DNA of 64,000 nt from Macrobrachium rosenbergii (GCF_040412425.1 NC_089792.1:23104309-23168308), one strand, 5' to 3'. Positions 32,010 to 45,245 are shown, counted from the stretch's first letter. The notes: generated by a model not told the origin, from the letters alone. Made by a program: numbers and translations.

Positions 32010-35000
32010 ACTGCCCTACCATCACCTAAGTAACCATCATATCACACATATAACAAAAGAAACATAAAACTGCCATTGTCAAAAGCTTATAAAGGGCAGA
32101 AAAACACAGAGAAACATTAGAAACCAACCCGAATCAGATGCCAAAAATTGACTGAGAGAAGGTAATAAAAACACATGAAAAGTCAGGCACCCAACACCTT
32201 AGCAAATTGTCATACCTGCCACACCATCAGAAACTCCTCAACCTCCCCAATCAATGAAACCAAAGGTGTCACTATGCAACAAGAACATATTGGCATTTTA
32301 ACTGACCAATGAAAACTCAGCTTGCCTGTTCTTCCACTAGGCTCAAAACTGCTCCCTGCTTTATATACCTATACCCTTTTTAATTTTATTAATTCGTCAT
32401 TGCACTTACTACTTATGACCACTTGTGTCTTGAAACAATGAATGCGACAGTAAAATCAAGGATAGCAATATTTCTTTCCATGTCCTTTGGGAGTTTGTTC
32501 TATTATCTACCTGTTGAGGAGAATTATGTATGAAGATGAATACAAAAACTATGAGTCTTAATGTTTGTTCCCTAAAGTTTTTAAAAACACATGACAGTTG
32601 CATGCTCAGATCTGATCAGATGGCTAACACACAGATGCAACTGCATACAAAACCTGAATTTTATACACAGCTGTCCACAGCAGATTTTCCAGGGGGGAAA
32701 GCATCAAGGCAAAAATAATACAGAGAAGAGCCTTGTATCCAGATTTCATCTATCTAGAAACGTCAGTATCTGGAGGTTACAGTCTGTTGGCCAATAAAAG
32801 AATTACTTACAGCCCATAGATTTGCATAAAGATCATCCACAATTGTTATTGCACAACTAAGCCATATGGAAAGTTTACAAGGCTCCAGAGTACTACAGTA
32901 ATATAGTAAAATCTCAATAATAATAAAAAATTCTAGCTAAATCATATGCTTAATATATGGCATTACTGACTGTAGTTACAAGTGGCCATGAGTTACCTGC
33001 AGACGACAGATAGGCTATATTACAGAAATTTACTGTTTCTTTGCTGAGTATTTACCCACTGTGTGGTGGGTGATGATGAATATGACAATGATAATTTGAT
33101 TTGCATTTGCTTTGACAGCTGTTTTGATAATATAATCTATTATTATAGAGCGAAGGTAATGCTATAAAACTTTTGCTGCCTATTAGTAATTAAATGCCCA
33201 ACTTGTGATGTAAGGAACAAAACTGATAACTCTGAGTAAGATATGGCTACATAAGTTAAATTCTGTTCTGTCTGAACTCTAGTAACAAAACTTTTACTGC
33301 TAGTCTACTGTACCAGTTTTAGGCTAAATTCACAATTACCAGAGTAAAACATTTAGCCTCTTAATTTTACTGATTAACGCTGCTCCTAATGACCACATCA
33401 GTCAAGTCTTTTGAACCTTGTTTTACTCCTTTAAAATGTAGGTCACCTTATTCTTGCATTAAATACTTATCCCTAAAACTAGGTTTTTTGGGATAGCTTA
33501 ACCTGCTCTTAGTGATTTGTCATTAGTCCAGGGAATTAAGCACACATTTGAGTTTTTCATTTTACTATTTAATACTAAACTCAATTGCTTGACTGTATTC
33601 TTCATTCAGTTGCTTTCCTTCATCATCCAATATGGTTTTTCCATGAAATGTTACACACTAGCCTAGGCTATTCATAGTTTACACTAGCCTATGATGAGGA
33701 TTCCAGACTCACGACAATAAAATATATAACCTTTTCACTTACAAATAACTGCATTATTTTTCTTGAGTACATTTTTATATATGCAGTTGCTTTTATACGA
33801 CAGACTGCTTAGTGTTTTGTTAGGCTTAAGTATATTCAGCAAACATTCAGCTTCTTCTTTACCAAATATCACAAAGTTTCTTTGACATTTTCAATATTCC
33901 TAATGTGTCAAGTGTTTTTCCTAATAATCAAGAATATGCCTTTTCATTATTACAACTTTGGCAAGTCTGAAATAACTTAGGTGATGCTTCAAGCCAAGCT
34001 CCAGTTATCCAGAACACTCTTGGTCCTCATAATTCTGGATTTATTCAGAATACTCTTGGTCCCAATGATTCTGGATACGAGACTCATTATTGTAATGTAT
34101 AAAAAAAGCCAAGAAAAACGTCTGGATCTTTGGAGTTACTTTCAGAGAATTAAATCAAAATATAAAGAGGTGAAAGCAACCGCTGGAAGGATACCATTTA
34201 ACTTCTAAAGGCTGGAGGAGCAAAACATTGAAATTCAAGTGGCACAAGCAAGAACTAAGCTAAATTGTGCCAGGTTCAAGGAATCTACAAGCCAAACTAA
34301 CCCAGGGAAGAGGGAATTAGTCAGGTTCTGAGCATCACGTACCTTGACTATGGAATTATATTGTAAATAAATTCTTCTGGCTTAATGTCATTAAATATTA
34401 AACTAATCTGCATCAACGCTTTGCAAAAGTAATTGTTCAAACAGAACTAAGGCAAATTCAGATATAAGGGATTCCCCAATTTTCTTTTTTTTTTTAATAT
34501 TGCTTATAAGTCTCTCTCTCTCTCTCTCCCCAGATTTATTCTGGTATTAGAATGATGCAATTGGCTTCAAAAGATATGTAACTCCTATTTTCTCTCTTCT
34601 TACTCTTTCTTTCCATTCTTTATCCTCTACTACACAACTTCTTTCTCTCTCTACTTATTTCTTACACTATACCTTGGCAATCATCACAATAACCAAGAAG
34701 AGCCCATAAAACTACCTTCTCCAGGCCAAAGTCAATACATGCCTATAAAGGGTGATAGCAGTAAAAGTTCTCAAAGTCAATACATGCCCAGAAAGGGTGA
34801 TAGCTGTAAAAATTCCCATGTTACAATGCATTTGGTTCTTCAAAAACCTAATCCCTGGGAAGTTTTGATAAAGCTTACATATACTTCCAGCCTTTAGGGG
34901 TTCCTGAGGAAATCACAGAAATATTGTTTTAGATGTAGAAGTAAAATTAAAAACTCGGCACACACAACTTAAAAACATCACACGAGCAATTGAGGCACTG

Positions 35001-35795
35001 TCGCAAAACCAATGCGTAAAAGAACTTGTGAAACCGATATGTTATGTAGGTTGGTTACATTTATGTTTGCACTTACATGCGGACCATCAAATGACAAAAT
35101 TGACTACATATGCACGTGTATGTGATAACGTACTATATACCAACTTTCTTCCGTGTACAAGAAACCTTCACAAGGTCATGATAACCCGGAAGTTTGTAAT
35201 GAAAACTATACTAATGTACATGGAAATAAATAAGTTTTAGTTTTCCTTTACTAAAATGCAAGAAGATGCATACACTACTTCAGCATTACAAACATAAACA
35301 CTTTTCATATTTAAATGCAATGTATGTAATTAGGCCTATATGCAATGCCTGTGGAAAAATTAATAGAGTTTACAGCTAGTCATCAATAAAAAATATTAAA
35401 AGCATGCAAAAAGCATGCACATGTACTTTCCTTACAATCTGTGATTGCTTTTGGTGAAACTGAAATGTTGTCACATTACAGCTCAATTACAAAAGTCATC
35501 TGTGAGTCAAGGAATATGATTGCACAGTAAAGTATTTTACATTACTTATTGTCGAACATATACAAACCTTTGACAAGTACCTCTCAATCATAAATCTGGG
35601 AAAGCTTGTTGTCAAAGAAGAAAGTTGGTTTACAGTATCTATAATTATATATATCTAAATATATAAATATTTAAGCATTAACATCCTGTCATTAGTTGTA
35701 ACAAAAGAAACAAATCCTTTATGTACAATGATATAGCATTTCTTAACATAAGGCAAAGCATAAATAACAGGATTGGCACAATAGCAGTTAACTTC
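32010..35795. other. Intergenic or 3' flanking DNA of the membrane-protein gene
   Basis: No gene recognised. Short local duplications occur at 34009-34077 (~36-bp period, 'agaacactcttggtcc') and 34729-34820 (two 45-bp units, 'caaagtcaatacatgcc'). The part just below 35800 should be 3' UTR of the gene ending at 35802. Confidence 0.4.
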
Positions 35796-35801
35796 CAAGC
35801 A

Positions 35802-36585
35802 CTAAAATTCTTCCATACTAGTATAGGTATTATCTTCACTTGCAGTGCTCATAAAACCAGTCTCTGTTTCCACAGAATCTCTTGCTGAATGAGCTGAACC
35901 AGGAAGTCCAATTATCCAGTACCAAATGACAATAGTCAAGATGTAAAAAGCAAAATCTTCAAAAACACACCTAAACATAGTTGATACTTGCATCATCTTC
36001 CTTACTGCTGACTGCTGTACTCCACACAAAACAAGAGCAAGCCCTAACAGGCCTCCACACCTTGGGATGAGGCTTCAATGACATGTCTCATGCACCACAT
36101 GTGATGAGCTTCCCACAGCAAAAATGGCAAAGCAATGCTATTGGACACAACATATTCAAGTTTTACACTTAGTAAAATACATACAAATAAGGCAAGAATA
36201 ACAGGCACAATAGGTGTACTGAGAGCCCCAACCAAGGTGGCTGACTGGACGTCACAACTATTAAGCTTTCGGCTTGGAGTGGTGGTGAAACTTGCATTAC
36301 CAGCACTATTTGTCATCAGGTTGTTAATGTTTCTTAAATGTTCAGCTATTTCAGGTACAGAATCTATCCCATTTTCAGTTCTAAAATGAAGTTGATTATG
36401 TTCAGTCTCATAATTATTTTCTATGACAGAATTCTGTAAGTGAAAGTCACTTATATTTGTTGCTGTCCTTGTATCCTGTGCACAGGTTACATCATTGCTG
36501 CTTCCCTCTTCCTCCTTCTGAGAAGAGTTGCTTAAGAAGGATGTTGCATCATCCTGGAGGGTTGCAGAATTATGCAGGTCATTTT
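35802..36585 (-). CDS. 3'-terminal exon of an unidentified multi-pass membrane protein
   Basis: A splice acceptor (tatgtcaaaacag) ends at 36586 and an open frame follows. It begins with ~90 acidic, Ser/Asn-rich residues (ENDLHNSATLQDD), likely cytosolic. Membrane segments follow: PIVPVILALFVCILLSV, a NSIALPFLLWEAHH segment, GLLGLALVLCGVQQ, and AFYILTIVIWYWIIGL. The C-terminal tail is acidic and Ser/Thr-rich, ending SMEEF at the TAG of 35802-35804. Near 36055 (between ASSQG and CGGLLGLAL) the frame slips by one base. Reading straight through gives a stop right after GVEAC, so there is a missing base here: either an assembly error or a recent lesion. Four hydrophobic segments and conserved-looking polar residues argue for a real gene. 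I cannot name the family. Confidence 0.65.
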
Positions 36586-36802
36586 CTGTTTTGACATAAG
36601 AAAAAATATATTAAATTCTTCATACAACTTGCACAAAATATTCATGACCACTTTCACCAAATTAATATAACCATAAATAAATCTATACCCCATAAACCTG
36701 TACATCTATATTTTATGCTTAAGCTTGAATATTTTTTAAACATATCAAATTTTTAAAATAACTTGTATTTTTCCAAGGATACAAACCATAGCTTTCATAC
36801 AT
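36586..36802. other. Intron sequence upstream of the membrane-protein exon
   Basis: AT-rich and non-coding, with a polypyrimidine stretch before the acceptor on the minus strand (ttttttcttatgtcaaaacag). DIRS copy C begins right after it, so the preceding intron probably contains the whole of copy C. Confidence 0.5.
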
Positions 36803-36910
36803 GGAGTTTCTCGGGCAAGGCACTCTTTGGCTGTCACTGACAAACTAGAAAAACATAATACTATTGGGTAGGCTTTGAGTCACACAAAATGTGGCAGCCT
36901 ACCTCATCCA
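36803..36910 (+). repeat. Left inverted terminal repeat of copy C
   Basis: ggagtttctcgggcaaggca through cagcctacctcatcc. It matches the reverse complement of 41563-41672 over ~108 bases with roughly 75-80 percent identity by eye. Confidence 0.75.
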
Positions 36911-37519
36911 CTGTGTAAATCAGCCTGTTCACTACCTCTCAAACCCGTGATGGTAAGATCAGAACTGCGAGGGGCAGCAGAGGAGGGTAAATTCCTTTAT
37001 GTAAGCTAAGGTTCATTTACTAAGAAAAATGCAAATTAAATTCAAAATTGGGTATTTTTTCCAAAGGGAATATCCTACTCTTTCATAAACAGAGCTTCAC
37101 CCTTAGGAGGGAAGCTGATCTTCCTACTGCTATAGCAGGTAGGTGTGTTCTGGAGGTGCCAGAGTTGCTCAGAAAAGTACCATCACTGTCTTAGGTCACT
37201 AACTTACACTTTAAAGTATCACCCCCACCGAGGGTGTTGTAGATATGAACCATGTCCCTACGTTGCTCCTTTGGGTGGCCTTGCCCATTTCTTGAAAGGA
37301 GCCCTATTCTGGGGGCTCAACAATTCTACACCACCTGCTGGGCTGCCAAAATCGGGCCCAGGGTGAAGGTGTCCTGGGACTTGTGCACCAGGTCGCGACG
37401 GCAGGAAGGATATGAACGAGGAATGCCTCTTCCAGACACCCACCTGCAGGATGGAGTGATTTTTCTTGTAGGTGATGAAGGTGTCTATGTCTCTGATGTT
37501 GTGGGTTTTTACCCTTCCT

Positions 37520-38760
37520 AGGACTCGTAAGCCCCTGACAATAACTTCCCTGAGCCAGAAGATGGTGTTCTTAGAGACCTCCTTATTACTCCCTGTACTG
37601 ACAAACAACCTCCTATGAGCAGGCCTGTCCTTTTCAAGACTGTCTCAGGGCCCTGACTGTACACAACAACATTTCATCCTTGTCATCCCAGATGAAGTCC
37701 AGGATGAACTCCAAGGGTAAGGAGGCCAACCCCTTCAAATGGGAGACATTGTAAGAAAGCCTGTGCAATTCCCAGACTCTTTTGGCTGAAGAGAGGGCTA
37801 GCAGGAACAACGTCTTCAAGGTGTGTTCTTGTAAGATGCCTTCTGCAGGGGTTTGTATTTAGGTGCCATAAGCTGGCAAGCTTTCATGATGTCCCATTCA
37901 GGCCTGGGCTCTGACCTCCAGTGGGGTGCACTTCTTCACAATACTTCTGATAATGGCAGCTAACTCCGAGGAGTTAGACATGTCGATGGCCCTTGGTCTT
38001 AAAACCTGGGCAAGGGCTGCTCTGTAGCCCTTGCCTGCTATCACCAAGAAGGACCTCCTGCTGCAGGTAGACCATGAAGTCCAAAACTTCTTTCATACAG
38101 GTCTTGAGCAGATCGTGAACCCTCCAACTGCACTTGAGAACTTGGTCCACTTTCCCTGATATATGCCAATGGAGGCTGCAGTAGCCCCCTTCAAAAATCC
38201 CTTTCTTCTAAGGAGCTGATGGATAACCTCCATCCATGAAGGTGGAGGGAAGAACCTGTCAGATGACACCTTCCGTTGTGCTCTTGCACCAGAAGGGTGG
38301 GAATCTGCAGTAGTGCCCTTGTTATATCTCTCAGACTTTGCAAGAGGTCTGCTTACCACTCTGCTTGGGGCCACAGTTGGGCCAATAGCCCCTGGGAATG
38401 GCTGAGCCTGTTGAGGACCCTTCTCATCTGGCTGAAAGGCATCCTACATTGCTGCTCTCTAGTCCAAGACTGGGGAGCAGTACAGGGAACAGCTTTGCAT
38501 TGCGGGCTGTAGCAAAGAGGTTGATCACTGGGACTTTCCAAAGCTCCATCAGGCTGTTGGCCACTCCCTGATTTAGGGACCACTTGGTGCTAGCGGTCTG
38601 GTCCTTTTTGATAAGCTGATTGGCAGGGCCAACCAGACTGCCCTCATCTCCAGGAAGTTGATTTACTATCCTCCCTCTCTCTCTCTTGGGTCGCAAATCC
38701 CTGAAATGCACTCCCCATTGAGATGTGCACCCCAACCAGTTCTGGAGACGTCTGAGAATA
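37520..38760 (-). pseudogene. RNase H tail and tyrosine recombinase remnants (copy C)
   Basis: Near 38540 the frame reads WKVPVINLFATARNAKLFPV, the same 'P.IDLFAT..N.KL..Y/F' block that follows RNase H in copy 1. Around 38230-38110 it shows EVIHQLLRRKGFLKGATAAS, the usual start of the DIRS recombinase core-binding domain. 37819-37634 reads LFLLALSSAKRVWELHRLS, carrying the Arg-I motif (AKRVxEL), then LLCTVRALRQ. The His-x-x-Arg and Tyr regions are not readable. Several shifts and stops. Confidence 0.75.
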
Positions 38761-38789
38761 CTTGCATCTCAGGATTGATTAATTTATAG

Positions 38790-39295
38790 ATTTTATGTTT
38801 ACATGCCAAGCACTAAGGCAACTAAGGGCCATTCAGCACTTAGAATCTAATAGTGTAAATTTACCTAAAATTCATACAAAACTATGAGATAAATATATAC
38901 AGTAATAGTCTTTAATAAAAACAAATAAATATAATCTAGTAAAAAAAGTTGCTCTTTAAAATAAAGGTTAATATTATTTTTAAAAACATTCACTTATTTG
39001 AATCACAATTATTATAAAGTACCTCATTCATGGGACCTGCCATATAGTGAGGTAGCTATTCTTTCCTAGGTAAAAAGTGGACATTAAATTAGAAAATGCT
39101 TTACCGTTAAAACTTCTGGGCAGGAACTGCAAATTGGGGCCTGTCTCCCTTCTCCACTTTGCATTAGGTATCTGTGAGGAGCATGCAAATGTCTTATACA
39201 CAACCTTATTGAAATAATGCTAGTCCTCCAATCTGGATGATCTGAAGACTGCTACCTCTTGACTGAGGGTCAAATGACTTTCAAATTCATATTAC
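38790..39295. other. Unassigned sequence inside copy C
   Basis: AT-rich filler between the RNase H remnant and the MITE. No gene or element boundary seen. Confidence 0.35.
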
Positions 39296-39299
39296 AGTA

Positions 39300-39645
39300 C
39301 AGTGAATCCCCCGTATTCGCGTTGTCAACGTTCATGGACTCACGATTCGCGTGGGTTTCTCTGTGGAACATATCTAGCCATCATTCATGGAAAATTTGCC
39401 GATTCGCGGTATTTTTCACTGAGAAATATTCACTAATTACTGTATTTTCATATAATTTTCATGAATAAATGCACTTTTATGATAAAACTATTAAAATATT
39501 CAGGTATAAGCATTTTTACAGGGTTTTTCTGTGTTTAAGCTATCAAAATGGGCAGTTCTAAGTGTTTTTAGAGGGGTTTTAAGCATTTGGATTTGACCCA
39601 TTCGCTGGGGGTGGGACGCATCCCCGAGAATACTGGGGTTCACTG
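39300..39645. mobile_element. MITE, Tc1/mariner-pogo type (copy 1)
   Basis: Flanked by TA at 39298-39299 and 39646-39647. Ends are cagtgaatccccc and its inverted counterpart ggggttcactg. The interior matches 62861-63219 ('tatttttcactgaga', 'gataaaactattaaaat', 'gaggggttttaag'). 346 bp, non-coding. Confidence 0.85.
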
Positions 39646-39870
39646 TATACCTATTATGCCATCCCAGCTAACTTGCCACTTACTACTAATATGTATGAAA
39701 TTAATAATAATTTGTTTAAAACCACAGTATGGAAGGTTTGTGAGTGCCTGATTCTGTAATCCTATTGACCCTTCTTGTATGATCACGATACTTAATACTG
39801 CATTACTTTATGAGATACGTCATTTGGATCCTATTTCTTTTTTTGTAGTCCGTATATTAACTAGCGTGAA

Positions 39871-39949
39871 AAATTTTTTTATAAGATGAAAAGTAGAACA
39901 AATTAAAACAAATTTTTTTATAAGATGAAAAGTAGAACAAATTAAAACA
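39871..39949. repeat. Two 39-bp direct repeats
   Basis: aaatttttttataagatgaa starts at 39871 and again at 39910, followed by aagtagaacaaattaaaac. It borders the LINE fragment. Confidence 0.9.
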
Positions 39950-40420
39950 AGTAAAAAAATAGAACTGCAAAATAATTCCTTGTAGTATGCACATTTTCAA
40001 GTATTTTTCCAAAATAATTACTCTGTAGTGCTAAATACTTTGGCAGAGTGCTAGCCAAACATCTCTGCCACTTCTTTAGGATCACATACAATATATATCC
40101 ATTCTCAGCCTTTACTATTGGCAATGGGTCTGGAATAAATTTACCTGGCAATTTCCTGATCTTATTCCAGACTTGACTAAATGGAGTTTTTACTGAGACC
40201 TCCGAAATATACTTTATCCCTGACAGTCTCTCATCCTTTTTATTGTTCTTTTCTGCTTTGCACAAGCTTTGGCATCTGCTATTTTATAAGCCTTACAGAG
40301 TGATCCTAAATTATCTACAAAAGCATGTTCTGGTAATTTTCCTAGCAATTGCACATTTCTGGCTCCACCAAGGAACAGCTGGACACCATGGCACACCAAA
40401 ACCAGATACAGTATTCCCAA
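39942..40420 (-). pseudogene. LINE ORF2 fragment (endonuclease-RT linker)
   Basis: The minus frame 39942-40265 reads ISEVSVKTPFSQVWNKIRKL, then GKFIPDPLPIV and later WQRCLAST. The upstream frame 40214-40420 includes KIADAKACAKQKRTIKRM. A Lys/Arg/Ala-rich helix followed by 'S.T....VW.K.RK..GK..P.P.P' is the linker between endonuclease and RT in Jockey/I/CR1-group LINEs. Both parts are frame-shifted against each other and the RT itself is absent. Inserted in DIRS copy C. Confidence 0.6.
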
Positions 40421-40479
40421 ACTGTGGTAACTTCAACATGCAGACTCAGAACCAAGCTAAGAACTTTGACAACCTGGTA

Positions 40480-41250
40480 TATTTTATCCTCTTGATGATC
40501 TGCTCCTCCTCAACAACCTGCTCTGTCTTGTTGCCTGGCTGGCACTATGATATGATCTAATCCTCCTGGAGGATGACCTATCATTCTGATGCTGTTCTGA
40601 TGCAAAGCGAGAGGTGAATGAGATGAAAGACAAAGCTATGGAAGCTCCAGAGGGCATGTGCCCCCTCACCCTGCTCTCTGATGCTGCCCTGAACAACCCT
40701 CTTCAGTCTCTCATACTTTGAAGGAGGTGGCAGTGTAATTGGACCAGGAATGCTTCTTGCCAACTGTGCTGCAGTCTTCCCCTTTGATTTCAAATAACAC
40801 CTAAGACGCTGAACAGGGGTGGTTGGAAGCTACCTGCTCTTCCCCAAAATGACATGTGTTATATGACAGTGATGGAAGGCTGGTGGAGGCCACCTAATGC
40901 TGCTACTTGCCCAGTCTGGCCTTTCTTCTCTATATAGTCTAACAAATTCTTCACTGTCTCTTCTGAGACAAGCTCCTCGGTAACACCTGAAGGAGGAGGG
41001 GTTGGGACTGCTGGAGAAGGCCTCAGCAAGGGAAGAGCCATAGGCAGCAAGGGAAAAGGTACAAGAGCTGGTTCCCTTGATGAATTACTACCTACCTTAC
41101 AATGCCTTTTCTCACCTAGGGCCGACTGAGGGATCTGCCACCCAACACACTCTTCAAATGTGGCTTCTCTTGAACATTCTCTCCCCCGATAGGAGATGCA
41201 CACACAATGTGGATCTACTGCTATCAGGGACATAAATTTACTAAAGGTTT
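40480..41250 (-). pseudogene. DIRS gag remnant (copy C)
   Basis: The frame from 41233 reads MSLIAVDPHCVCISYRGREC, then TFEECVGW. Compared with copies 1 and D2 (DPHSVCMKCRG, DPHTLCTSCR), the second zinc-knuckle-like cysteine is Tyr and another is Phe, so the putative metal site is lost. Pro/Ala-rich sequence follows. Open for 124 codons, then broken. Confidence 0.65.
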
Positions 41251-41562
41251 TCCTTTACCCACACAGTGCCTCACTCAGGATTACTTTCTTCCATGGTAGC
41301 CATCAATCACACGAGTCCAAAACGTGGAACACACTACAGACAAAGGTCAACCACATGGCTTGCACACTACGAACAAAGGGAACAAACATACTATGAGTCT
41401 CCCTTCAAAATCTCACATATTCAGCAAGCACTAGGCTACCGGAGGAACACAAGTAAGGAAGGGCAACAAAATAATAATGCACATGTGACATGCATACAGG
41501 AAAAGTCTCCGCATATAACAGAACATGCAATGACAACCTGGCGTGAACATGGCTGAAAACAG

Positions 41563-41672
41563 AGGACGAGGTAGGCTGTCTCTGGTCGTATGACTTTATA
41601 AGCCTACCTGATAGGATTTTGTTTTTCTAGTTAGTCAGTGACAGCTGAAGTGGGCCTTGCTCAAGAAACCCC
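41563..41672 (-). repeat. Right inverted terminal repeat of copy C
   Basis: aggacgaggtaggctgtctc through ccttgctcaagaaacccc. Inverted partner of 36803-36910. Confidence 0.75.
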
Positions 41673-41934
41673 ACTTATAAAAGGGGGATCATATCCCCAC
41701 AGGAACAAATATTTCTTAGATGATCTCATCAATTAGTACTGTGAATATTACTTTGACTACTACCTATGTGAGTTCTTAGCTTTTCAGTACTAATAACTGA
41801 TTTATTTTCATCAAAGATTATCTCAAAGGATATAAATCATGCTTTCATAAATACTATTTTTTGCAGGTTAGAACAATAAAATGTCATTACAGAAGAAGTC
41901 AAGAGGTAAAATAATTGCCAATTACTTAACGATA

Positions 41935-42115
41935 TATTGTAATTCTCTTAGATATACAAACCAAGGGTCTTTTTTATGGATATGCCTTTGACGCAAGCTG
42001 GTTCAGTTGTTGAAACTTGGTAACAAGGTAGTTAACACGCAGCAGGTAGGTGAGGGGGATGGCAAGTATCGCTAAGTGTCATCCCTCACTTTTTTCTTCA
42101 GCAAACATGGAAATA
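41935..42115. repeat. Solo DIRS-type terminal module
   Basis: 'ttgttgaaacttggtaacaaggtagttaa' followed by 'aggtaggtgaggg'. Related to 31480-31545 and, inverted, to 50255-50300. No coding part. Confidence 0.45.
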
Positions 42116-42385
42116 TGTATGGATGATTGTGGTGGGATTATGATTATGATGACTGAATTTCAAGATTTAACCCAGATTAGTTAGCCACTTTTACACAATT
42201 AACTGTCCACATAAATGCATCCTAAAGTATCACTGCTGAAACTTAGAGGTTTATTGAGACAAAAATCACCATGAAACTTCCTATGGTCTCCTAATCCCTT
42301 TCTGGTGGTTAATGGCAATTTTACTTCAGTCATCCTACCTAGATATCAGTGTTTTTCTTGCACAGAAACTGAAATAACGGGAATA

Positions 42386-42738
42386 CAGGCGGTCCCCGGT
42401 TTCTGACGGGGTTCCGTTTTGCGCTTGCTGTCGTAACCCGAAAATCGTCAGTAAACCGGAAAATCGTCAAAAATCACAAGAAAACCTTACTTTTTAATGC
42501 TCTGGGTGCATTGAAAACGCGTAAACTGCATTATTATTGAGTTTTACATCAAAAATACCTTCAAATTATGATTATTCTGCCGTTTTGGGGCCAAATTTCT
42601 TCCGTCGGATCGGCGACGACGCGTCAGTAACCCCGAACATGCGTCGTAAGCCGGGAATAATTTCTGATGAATATATTTGAAAAGCGCCGAACCTCGAACG
42701 CCGTGATGGTCGGAACCGTCAGAAACCGGGACTGCCTG
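42386..42738. mobile_element. MITE, pogo/Tigger-type ends
   Basis: TA at 42384-42385 and 42739-42740. The left end caggcggtccccggtttctg pairs with the right end (ggtcggaaccgtcagaaaccgggactgcctg) over about 27 bases with two differences. 353 bp. The interior is richer in CpG than its surroundings. The orf on its minus strand has no features. Confidence 0.88.
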
Positions 42739-42854
42739 TATTGATATCATAGTGGAGCGCTTACATTTCCATCTATAATTGATTAGATCATACAAACTTC
42801 ACAACAATTTGTTGCTCAAGATGATTAAATATTATATAAATTTTCATCCAGATG

Positions 42855-43125
42855 ATTAAATATCATATAATTTTCATAAGAAAATTTATTTGGACAATAC
42901 AATACTATTAAGGGTAGCTTATGTATCTTTGCACCGACAGGCGAGTCAGCATTCAAACAGAGAACGACTGAATGGCTGACCCGAATGACCGTCTAGTACA
43001 CCTGTTCTCCGCCAGGTGTATTTTGAATGTTTTAGCTCGTCAGAATTCTCCTTGACAGCCCACTTAGTGATGAGGAGATTGGGTGGGGTCTACTTTAACA
43101 AATTTATAATATTTAGGATGAATCT
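42855..43125. repeat. DIRS-type terminal module
   Basis: Architecture as at 245-741: an AT block with 'ttttcataagaaaatttatttgg', a GC-richer block with 'acctgttctccgccaggtgta', then 'gaggagattgggtggggtcta'. A 36-base tandem duplication (gatgattaaatat.atataattttcat) lies at 42818-42885. Confidence 0.4.
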
Positions 43126-43129
43126 TACC

Positions 43130-43870
<741 letters not shown>

Positions 43871-44519
43871 GAATGAGCTGGCAAGACATTCTTTACAAAG
43901 GGGGTTTTTAGGGGTGATTTCTGTCACCTGGGATTTTCTGTGGACTGTATTGTAATTTTTACTACCTCTTTGATATCTCTAGTGATTGCTATCCCCTTTT
44001 CATCATTCTGCTACTCACACATCATATCTCTTTGGAATCTTTCTTCATACTGTAACATTTTCTTTAAAAATACAGTGCATTTTATATGACATTTACATTC
44101 CCAAGTTAACCGGGTCAATTTCTTAACTTTCTGTGACTTATATCTCCTAAATTCATTATGTCTTCACAATTATTATTAGTTGTAAAAAAAAAAAAAAAAA
44201 AAAAACTACATGATCTTGGTTCACAAATAGAGTAAACTCGCGACAGTAAGGAAGGGTAACATCTCTATGATTTTTATAGTTATTACTTCCCACTTTTTAC
44301 TGTTTTGTTCCTCATATATTTCATTTATATTTAGGATATTTTCTTCATACTGTATGACTTTGTTCAAAAAATTTTTGCTAACCTTATTTTTTTTTATCTT
44401 TCAAGATGTATAATTCAAACTGTGCACAATACAGCTAGTTTAATATCTTTAAAGCACATTTATATAATTACAAAATTTGTACACAATTCTCGATATTGGA
44501 GGCTGAAAAGGATATATGT

Positions 44520-44715
44520 TGGGAGGTAAGCTGCATTTAAACCAAGTTTGTTAATTTCCCCCCCAAAAAAATTTAGCTCTGAACTACATTTTATTCAGCT
44601 TAATTTAAAATTTATTGCATTTATAAAAAGAAAAGGTAAGCTGCATTTTTAACCAAGCTTTTTAACTTACAAAAAAAAAAAAGCAACATTGAACTACATT
44701 TTTTTGGCAACTAAT
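44520..44715. repeat. Two ~110-bp direct repeats
   Basis: 'aggtaagctgcattt.aaccaag' occurs at 44525 and 44635. Each is followed by a C- or A-homopolymer and 'tgaactacatttt'. Confidence 0.75.
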
Positions 44716-44799
44716 AGCCGTCAGGATGTCCGTACCGTTCAGCTATCATTTGGTGACTCTTGGCAATGGAAATGTTGGTGAAACTCAGTAAAATGAGGA

Positions 44800-45245
44800 T
44801 ACTGAGAATGAAAACATTACCAGAATGCAAATGATGCATGATTGCATTCACATTTTATAATGCTGTATGTTAATTTTGTGTGTGTATTAGTTCTATGTTA
44901 CCAATGAAGATATTATACTATGGATTCACCTGATAATTTTGAGAATGTAAACATTACCGGAATGCAAATGGCATATGATCACATGTTCATATTTTATAAT
45001 GCTATACAATAAATACGATAAACTGGGTGTATTTGTTCATTTGGGGAAATGTGGATTTATCCCCAAACCAGCAGCATGTTGTGTCACTCATAATGATGCC
45101 TGTTAAACTCAGTAAATTGTGTGTGTGTGTGTATTCTGTATTCCTGATGATGATACTGTATGATACACTCAGCTGATAATTTTGAGAATACAAACATTAC
45201 TGGAATGCAAATGGTGTACGACCACGTTTATATTTTATAATATTG
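44800..45245. repeat. Degenerate tandem repeat, ~240-bp period
   Basis: 'tgagaat..aaacattac.ggaatgcaaatg' occurs near 44803, 44939 and 45181, each followed by 'ttcatattttataat'. The intervals are 136 and 242 bases, so the first unit is truncated. Confidence 0.75.

Larger units (their letters stand above)
36803..41672 (-). mobile_element. Decayed DIRS retroelement copy C with recognisable inverted ends
   Basis: The ends at 36803-36910 and 41563-41672 are diverged inverted repeats (shared 'ggctgtcactgac.aactagaaaaac', 'gtaggct' and 'cagcctacctc'). Between them on the minus strand are gag (41233 to about 40480), RNase H tail (38735-38424) and recombinase remnants (38374-37520), in DIRS order. 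A MITE (39300-39645) and a LINE fragment (39942-40420) interrupt it. RT is missing. Confidence 0.75.
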
